A stretch of 27,442 nucleotides of DNA, from the NCBI GenBank assembly GCA_937910835.1, contig CALEMG010000197.1, forward strand, positions 1 through 27,442, written 5' to 3'. How positions within the stretch are numbered: the stretch's first letter is position 1; each line of letters opens with the position of its first letter. The notes below the pieces were generated by a model. The model had not been told where the DNA came from. It worked only from the letters and a program-made list of their open reading frames with translations, and did no database searches. Shown here piece by piece: positions 23,355 to 27,442 of this stretch. Made by a program: the position numbers and the translations under genes. The DNA comes from an uncultured Alphaproteobacteria bacterium (GTDB lineage Bacteria > Pseudomonadota > Alphaproteobacteria > Sneathiellales > Sneathiellaceae).

Positions 23355-23836
23355 GACGCTTTGGTTTCCGATTTAGGCTCTGGAGCGGCGTCCGCTGTCT
23401 TTACGGGCGCAGGCTCGGCGGTTTTGGGTGGTGTGGGTTTCTCTACTGCCGGGGCGTCGGCCTTGGCCGGGTTTTGCTCCCCCGCCCCACTTTTCACAGG
23501 CGGCGAGGAATAGTTATTGGCACTGTCACGCGGATCGCGGATCTGCGGTTTGATATCGTTGAACATGTTCTCTTTGGAACCGGTGGGATCGACCGCATCT
23601 TCAATCTGCTTCTTGATATTGAAATCCGTCCCCTTCTGAATATCCTTCTTGATATCATCAAGTTCCGTTTCCCGGGCGAGATCATCGATACCGGACTGAA
23701 AGTCCCGCGCCATGGACCGGGCTTTGCGGACATACTTCCCGATTGTCGAGATTGCCTTTGGCAGGTCTTTTGGCCCGATGACCAGTACAGCGATCACCAG
23801 CACAAACGCCATTTCCGTCCAGCCAATATCAAACAT
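23351..23836 (-). CDS. tatB: Sec-independent protein translocase subunit TatB
   Basis: The protein has 161 residues. A short N-terminal membrane helix (MAFVLVIAVLVIGPKDLPKAI) includes the GPKDLP hinge. An amphipathic helix with GKYVRKARSMARDFQSGIDDLARETELDDIKKDI follows. TatB bridges the signal peptide and TatC in substrate recognition. The last 55 residues are Pro/Ala/Lys-rich and poorly conserved, as usual. The MFDIGWTEM N-terminus distinguishes it from tatA. ATG start, 53 bases after the tatA stop, and coupled to tatC by a four-base overlap. Confidence 0.94.
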   Translation of the reverse strand: MFDIGWTEMAFVLVIAVLVIGPKDLPKAISTIGKYVRKARSMARDFQSGIDDLARETELDDIKKDIQKGTDFNIKKQIEDAVDPTGSKENMFNDIKPQIRDPRDSANNYSSPPVKSGAGEQNPAKADAPAVEKPTPPKTAEPAPVKTADAAPEPKSETKAS

Positions 23837-23889
23837 GGCTATTCACTTCGTCCAGGTTGAAGGGTTTCACGAATGAGGCCGCGTAAGGC

Positions 23890-24123
23890 TTAGCCTTGCG
23901 CTGCCTTGTCCTTGCTCTCGGCCTTGTCATTATTGCTGGCGGATTCAAGCACTTCCGTCTTGCCGTCCTCGGCCTTTTCCGGCTTATCCTCTTCGTTCAT
24001 CCCACTTTTGAAGTTCTTGATGCCCTTTGCCAGATCACCGGCAACGCGGGGCAGCTTGCCCGCGCCAAAAATGATGAGCACGATGACAAGAATTAGAATA
24101 ATTTGCCACGGACCAATACTCAT
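23890..24123 (-). CDS. tatA: Sec-independent protein translocase subunit TatA
   Basis: The 77-residue pore-forming subunit of the twin-arginine translocase has the family N-terminus MSIGPWQIILILVIVLIIFGAGKLPRVAGDLAKGIKNFKSGM. That is one membrane helix, the FGAGKLP hinge and an amphipathic helix. A short charged C-terminal tail follows. The ATG has AGGAG nine bases upstream. It is the first gene of the leftward tatABC unit; 53 bases separate it from tatB. In the 148 bases upstream lies a hairpin likely ending the iron-transporter transcript. No other gene is seen there. Confidence 0.94.
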   Translation of the reverse strand: MSIGPWQIILILVIVLIIFGAGKLPRVAGDLAKGIKNFKSGMNEEDKPEKAEDGKTEVLESASNNDKAESKDKAAQG

Positions 24124-24185
24124 GTTTTATGCTCCTGTTCTCATCTCGAGAATATCTTAAATCTATATGACAACCGCAAATATCG

Positions 24186-24210
24186 AAAAGTTTCCGGTCC
24201 CGGACTTTTT
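24186..24210. terminator. Hairpin between the iron transporter unit and tatA
   Basis: AAAAGT and ACTTTT (24186-24191, 24204-24209) enclose CCGG/CCGG arms with a two-base bulge. The stem is followed by T-runs on both strands (TTTTT on plus, TTTT on minus). It lies 62 bases past the fbpC-like stop codon. Confidence 0.45.
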
Positions 24211-24271
24211 CAAGGAACTCTGCGGTTCTTCCTTCGCTTTATATAAAGGTCTATAGGCGTTTATACGACAT

Positions 24272-25357
24272 TTAATTTGCGTTTGATATGGGTTTATCGA
24301 CGTATATGCCATTTCCGGGCTCCGGAAAAACGAAAACACCGCTTAAATTTAGCGAGAGAGAGCAGCTTTCACCGACTTTCGGCTGATACATCGAAGCAAC
24401 GCGCGCCGTCACCCTCACTCCACTCTCAAACAGGATATCAATCAGGCTGTAAGCGCCGAGATTACGCGATAACACCACATCGCCGGTCGGCGCCTCCGGA
24501 TTGACCACCGGCAGGAACCGGATCGCCTCTGGCCGAACCAGAATGTTGGCGACACTCTCGCCGTTCAACGCCGCGGTGACGGGTATCTGCCCAAGGTCGG
24601 TTTCGAAAAATTCACCGTTTTGCTGCGCCGGCACCCGGTTCACATCGCCGAGGAAGGACGCCACTATTGCATCGACCGGGCGATTATAAAGCTCCCCGCC
24701 AGGTCCATGCTGCACGATCTTCCCCTCACGCATCAGCACAATCTCGTCAGCCATGCGCATGGCCTCCTCCGGATCGTGAGTGACCATCAGAACGGTCGTC
24801 CCCATTTCCTTCAGGAGTGCCAGCGTCTCATCCCTCACCCGGTTGCGCAAGACCGCATCAAGGCCCGAGAAGGGCTCGTCCATCAAGATAACACGCGGTG
24901 ACGGGGCGAGCGCGCGGGCAAGCGCCACGCGCTGCTGCTCCCCGCCGGAAAGCATATGCGGGTATTTCTGCGCGGAAGATGCCATGCCGACGGTCTCCAG
25001 CATCGCCCGCGCCCGCGCGCGCCGTTCTTCCCCGCCAAGATGCAAGAGGCCAAAGGCGACATTATCTGCGACCGTCAAATGCGGAAACAGGGCATAATCC
25101 TGAAACATCAAACCGACACGGCGATCTTCCGGCCCGACGAAGATGCGGTTATCGGCCATCACTTCGCCTTCAATGCTGATTTCACCGCTCATCGGGCTTT
25201 CCAGCCCCGCCGCCAGGCGCAATGTCGTTGATTTACCGCAACCTGATGGACCGCGCAGGCAAACCAGCTTGCCCGCACCAACCTCCAGATACTCGATATC
25301 AACGGAATTAACCCCGTCATACTGGTGACGGACATTCCTGAAGACCAGATTGCTCAT
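24272..25357 (-). CDS. fbpC: Iron(III) ABC transporter ATP-binding protein
   Basis: The protein has 361 residues when started at ATG 25357 (a TTG just before it was rejected). Walker A is GPSGCGKST, the Q-loop is QDYALFPHLTV, the ABC signature is LSGGEQQRVALARALA, Walker B is VILMDEPFSGLD and the switch His is in MVTHD. A C-terminal TOBE-type regulatory domain (about 240-360, with NILVRPEAIRFLP) is present, as in FbpC/PotA/MalK relatives. It lies 20 bases downstream of the double-domain permease. The ATPase powers ferric iron uptake with a periplasmic binding protein encoded elsewhere. The substrate is judged from the FbpB-type permease and the Fur-like site, so another anion or metal remains possible. 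Confidence 0.85.
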   Translation of the reverse strand: MSNLVFRNVRHQYDGVNSVDIEYLEVGAGKLVCLRGPSGCGKSTTLRLAAGLESPMSGEISIEGEVMADNRIFVGPEDRRVGLMFQDYALFPHLTVADNVAFGLLHLGGEERRARARAMLETVGMASSAQKYPHMLSGGEQQRVALARALAPSPRVILMDEPFSGLDAVLRNRVRDETLALLKEMGTTVLMVTHDPEEAMRMADEIVLMREGKIVQHGPGGELYNRPVDAIVASFLGDVNRVPAQQNGEFFETDLGQIPVTAALNGESVANILVRPEAIRFLPVVNPEAPTGDVVLSRNLGAYSLIDILFESGVRVTARVASMYQPKVGESCSLSLNLSGVFVFPEPGNGIYVDKPISNAN

Positions 25358-25377
25358 CAAAAATCGTTTCTCGCGCG

Positions 25378-27075
25378 TTAATTCTGCCCAGGCCGGGATT
25401 TGGCGATTGCCCGGCTGAGAATAATAACCGGTAGGATACCGACGATAACTATAGCAAGTGACGGGCCGGCCGCATCCGCGAGCCGCTCATCGCTCGCCAT
25501 TTCATAGGCGCGGATCGCCAGTGTGTCAAAGCCAAATGGTCGCAAAACGAGGGTTGCGGGCAGTTCCTTCATCACATCAACAAAGACAAGCAGAACCGCC
25601 GTCATCAGGCTGCCGGATATAATCGGGATATGAACCCGGACCAACTTCTTCAGCCCTGTAACGCCAAGTGTCCGCGCGGCACGGTCCATATTCGGCGTCA
25701 CCGTGTCCACCCCGGCCTCCACCGTGTTGAGAGAAACCGCCAGAAACCGGACGATATAGGCAAAAAGCAAGGCAACCATGGTGCCGCTCAAAATCAGGCC
25801 GGTCGAGATACCAAGCGTTGCGCGCATCCAATGATCGACCGTGTTATCAATAAAACCGAAAGGCAGCATGATCCCGACGGCGAGCACCGGTCCCGGCACC
25901 GCATAGCCCATGGAGGCAACGCGCAAGGCCCCCTGCTCAAGACGGGAGGGAGCGCGGCTGTCCCGCCTCAGGCCGTAGATCAGGAACAGCGCGAGCAGCA
26001 GCGAAAGCCCCGCCGCGATCAGCGCGCCCGTCACACTGTTCAACACAAGACGCGGGAAATGGGCGTTAAAGGCGCTGCTCGAATGCGATATACTGTCTTT
26101 CAGCAGCCATCCGGTCGGCAGCAGAAAGCCGAAAATAATCGGGAGCGCGCAGGCCAGCATGGCAAGACCCTGTCGGCCTTTGTTGAGGGAATAGCGGGTA
26201 ATAGCCTGATAGCGCCCCGTTGTATGATGGAATTTCCGTTTTCCCCGGTTAAACCGTTCGATCAGGATCAGGGTGAAGACGAAGAGCATCAGGATCGCCG
26301 CAAGCTGCGCCGCCGCAGCGGGCTCCCCCAGACCGAACCATGTCCGGTAGATGCCGGTGGTGAAGGTATCTACCGCAAAATACTCGACTGTGCCGAAATC
26401 GCTCAATGTCTCCATCAGGGCGAGCGCAAGGCCCGTTACAATGGCCGGACGGGCGAGCGGGAGCGCGATCGAGAAGAAGCCGCGCCACGGCCCACGTCCT
26501 AATGTCCGCCCCACTTCCAGCGCACAGATCGACTGCTCCAGAAAAGCGGCACGGCTCACCAGATAAACATAGGGGTACAGCACGAGGCCAAGCATCACAA
26601 TCGCGCCACCAAGGCTGCGGATCGCCGGGAACCAGTAATCAGCCCGGCTCCAGCCAAATGTCTCCCGCAGTGTCGTCTGGATCGGCCCTGCGAAATCGAA
26701 CATGCCGGTATAGGTATAGGCAATGATATAGGCGGGCATGGCAAGCGGCAGGAACAGCGCCCAGGAAAATATCTTTCGCCCCGGAAATTCACACATGGTG
26801 ACCAGCCATGCCGTCCCCACCCCGATGATAAGGACCATTGCGGCAACTCCGAGCGCCAGCGCGAGCGTGTTATAGAGATAAGTCGGAAGAACCGTGCTGG
26901 CGAGATGGGCCCAGATATCCTGCGCCGGCACAAAGACATAGCCGAGGACGACTAGCACCGGGATCGACAGAACGAGCGCAATCAGCAGCACAAAAGCAGT
27001 GGCACCGGACGCACCCTTGCGCCGCCGCCCCTGCCGCGCGAGCGGTTGCTGATTTTCAAACTCCAGTACTGCCAA
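25378..27075 (-). CDS. fbpB: Iron(III) ABC transporter permease, fused double-domain (FbpB type)
   Basis: This inner-membrane permease has 565 residues and about 12 helices in two BPD_transp_1 halves. EAA loops are EVGRTLGRGPWRGFFSIALPLARPAIVTG in the first half and RAARTLGVTGLKKLVRVHIPIISGSLMTA in the second. The fused layout and the CEFPGRK, FDFAGPIQTTL and SDFGTVEYFAVDTFTTGIYRTWFG segments are those of the FbpB/SfuB ferric iron family. It starts with TTG at 27075, which follows GAGGGA by five bases; no in-frame ATG is available. A Fur-like site lies 58 bases upstream. No periplasmic binding protein gene (fbpA) is beside it; only the ATPase follows. Confidence 0.88.
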   Translation of the reverse strand: MAVLEFENQQPLARQGRRRKGASGATAFVLLIALVLSIPVLVVLGYVFVPAQDIWAHLASTVLPTYLYNTLALALGVAAMVLIIGVGTAWLVTMCEFPGRKIFSWALFLPLAMPAYIIAYTYTGMFDFAGPIQTTLRETFGWSRADYWFPAIRSLGGAIVMLGLVLYPYVYLVSRAAFLEQSICALEVGRTLGRGPWRGFFSIALPLARPAIVTGLALALMETLSDFGTVEYFAVDTFTTGIYRTWFGLGEPAAAAQLAAILMLFVFTLILIERFNRGKRKFHHTTGRYQAITRYSLNKGRQGLAMLACALPIIFGFLLPTGWLLKDSISHSSSAFNAHFPRLVLNSVTGALIAAGLSLLLALFLIYGLRRDSRAPSRLEQGALRVASMGYAVPGPVLAVGIMLPFGFIDNTVDHWMRATLGISTGLILSGTMVALLFAYIVRFLAVSLNTVEAGVDTVTPNMDRAARTLGVTGLKKLVRVHIPIISGSLMTAVLLVFVDVMKELPATLVLRPFGFDTLAIRAYEMASDERLADAAGPSLAIVIVGILPVIILSRAIAKSRPGQN

Positions 27076-27133
27076 TGATGTCCCTCATTCCAATTTACGC
27101 AAAGGAGCCTATCTAAGCCACTCGGCGCAATCG

Positions 27134-27152
27134 GTAAATAATAATCATTTGC
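27134..27152. promoter_or_regulatory. Candidate Fur box upstream of the iron transporter
   Basis: GTAAATAATAATCATTTGC matches the Fur consensus GATAATGATAATCATTATC at 14 of 19 bases. It is also a near-palindrome, with the left and right nine-base arms agreeing at seven positions. It sits 58 bases before the fbpB start, in the only gap upstream of the unit. Irr or RirA control was considered, but their known motifs are not evident. Confidence 0.6.
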
Positions 27153-27225
27153 AAGGGATAAGAAAAGGCGGATGTGAGCGGCAAATCGCCGCGTTTTTCC
27201 GCACAGGGCCCAAAAACGGTTCTGA

Positions 27226-27442
27226 TCACCGAATGTTCAGCAGAATCTCGCCAAGTTCATCCGGCATTGACGCAAAGGGAGAATGGCTGCAGTGCAGAGT
27301 ATGGACAGTTGTTTTCGAGCCCAGAGCCTCATCAACGGCTTTGATCATAAACCGCTGACGTCTAATGGGAATCGTATTATCCTCGGTGCATTCAATATAA
27401 TGCCTTGGAACGGTCCCGAAGTTCCCGGCAGTGATTGGCGAC
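27226..27442 (-). CDS. Alpha/beta hydrolase, C-terminal end (5' end outside window)
   Basis: The last 71 residues of a leftward gene are visible, in the frame that begins at 27441. VPRHYIECTEDNTIPIRRQRFMI carries the acidic residue of the catalytic triad (in ECTEDNTIP), and VHTLHCSHSPFASMPDELGEIL carries the catalytic His in the HSPF motif. This ending is typical of the salicylate-esterase/hydroxynitrile-lyase-like branch of alpha/beta hydrolases. The nucleophile and the rest of the protein lie beyond the window. It precedes the iron transporter in the same direction with a 150-base gap holding a Fur-like site, so it is probably a separate unit. Confidence 0.82.
   Translation of the reverse strand, partial: SPITAGNFGTVPRHYIECTEDNTIPIRRQRFMIKAVDEALGSKTTVHTLHCSHSPFASMPDELGEILLNIR

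Noticed and set aside
25630..26502. Open frame on the plus strand (290 codons)
   Set aside because: Antisense to the fbpB-like permease; the translation is Arg/Gln/His-rich without domains.
27178..27197. Plus-strand hairpin GCGGC/GCCGC followed by GTTTTT
   Set aside because: The stem is only 5 bp and no plus-strand gene ends nearby, so a terminator has nothing to end.

Overview
The window looks like core chromosome of an alphaproteobacterium with moderately high GC. Three things point there: the block order yajC-secD-secF-Mth938, a UvrA/SSB divergent pair close to gyrA, and proteins of types common in that class (a DUF6356-like protein, a DUF815 ATPase beside yajC, an NDUFAF6-like synthase relative, TrmFO). 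A marine Rhodospirillales- or Sneathiella-like organism is my guess only. I see no tRNA, rRNA, insertion sequence, CRISPR array or phage gene, and no gap between genes longer than about 250 bases.

Layout. 1-772: the 5' end of gyrA (leftward) preceded by a small DUF6356-like membrane protein. 923-3778: an Lrp/AsnC regulator converging on a two-gene leftward unit, a VOC (glyoxalase-fold) protein and then a stand-alone HyuA-type hydantoinase/oxoprolinase. 3872-8818: ssb (leftward) diverging from uvrA-trmFO across a 205-base region that holds a LexA-like box and twin palindromes. 8955-9905: a helical protein I do not recognise. 9917-15653: a relative of the mitochondrial complex I assembly factor NDUFAF6, then Fe-SOD and a PuuD-like membrane protein, then an NDUFAF3-like Mth938 protein with secF, secD and yajC. 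15901-16758: DUF815 AAA+ ATPase. 16772-18411: a MerR-family regulator diverging from a thiopurine S-methyltransferase-like gene followed by a PaaI-type thioesterase. 18417-22344: the leftward unit serS-surE-pcm-nlpD. 22482-24123: tatA-tatB-tatC, leftward. 24272-27075: a leftward iron(III) ABC transporter permease and ATPase behind a Fur-like box. 27226-27442: the 3' end of an alpha/beta hydrolase.

How the genes work together. Much of the window serves genome upkeep (gyrA, ssb, uvrA), protein export (secDF-yajC, tatABC), tRNA and translation (trmFO, serS) and repair or stationary-phase housekeeping (surE-pcm-nlpD). The less ordinary parts are four. First, the MerR/TPMT pair has a textbook MerR-type promoter with a 19-bp spacer and a regulator with a CueR-like C-x7-C loop. 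Second, two homologues of mitochondrial complex I assembly factors lie on either side of a sodB/puuD-like insertion next to secDF. Third, a HyuA occurs without HyuB. Fourth, a 316-residue protein is unrecognised.

Start codons were reassigned where ribosome-binding sites and family N-termini argued for it. gyrA, surE and fbpB appear to start with TTG, and pcm and tatC with GTG. All identifications come from reading sequence motifs; no database search was run.
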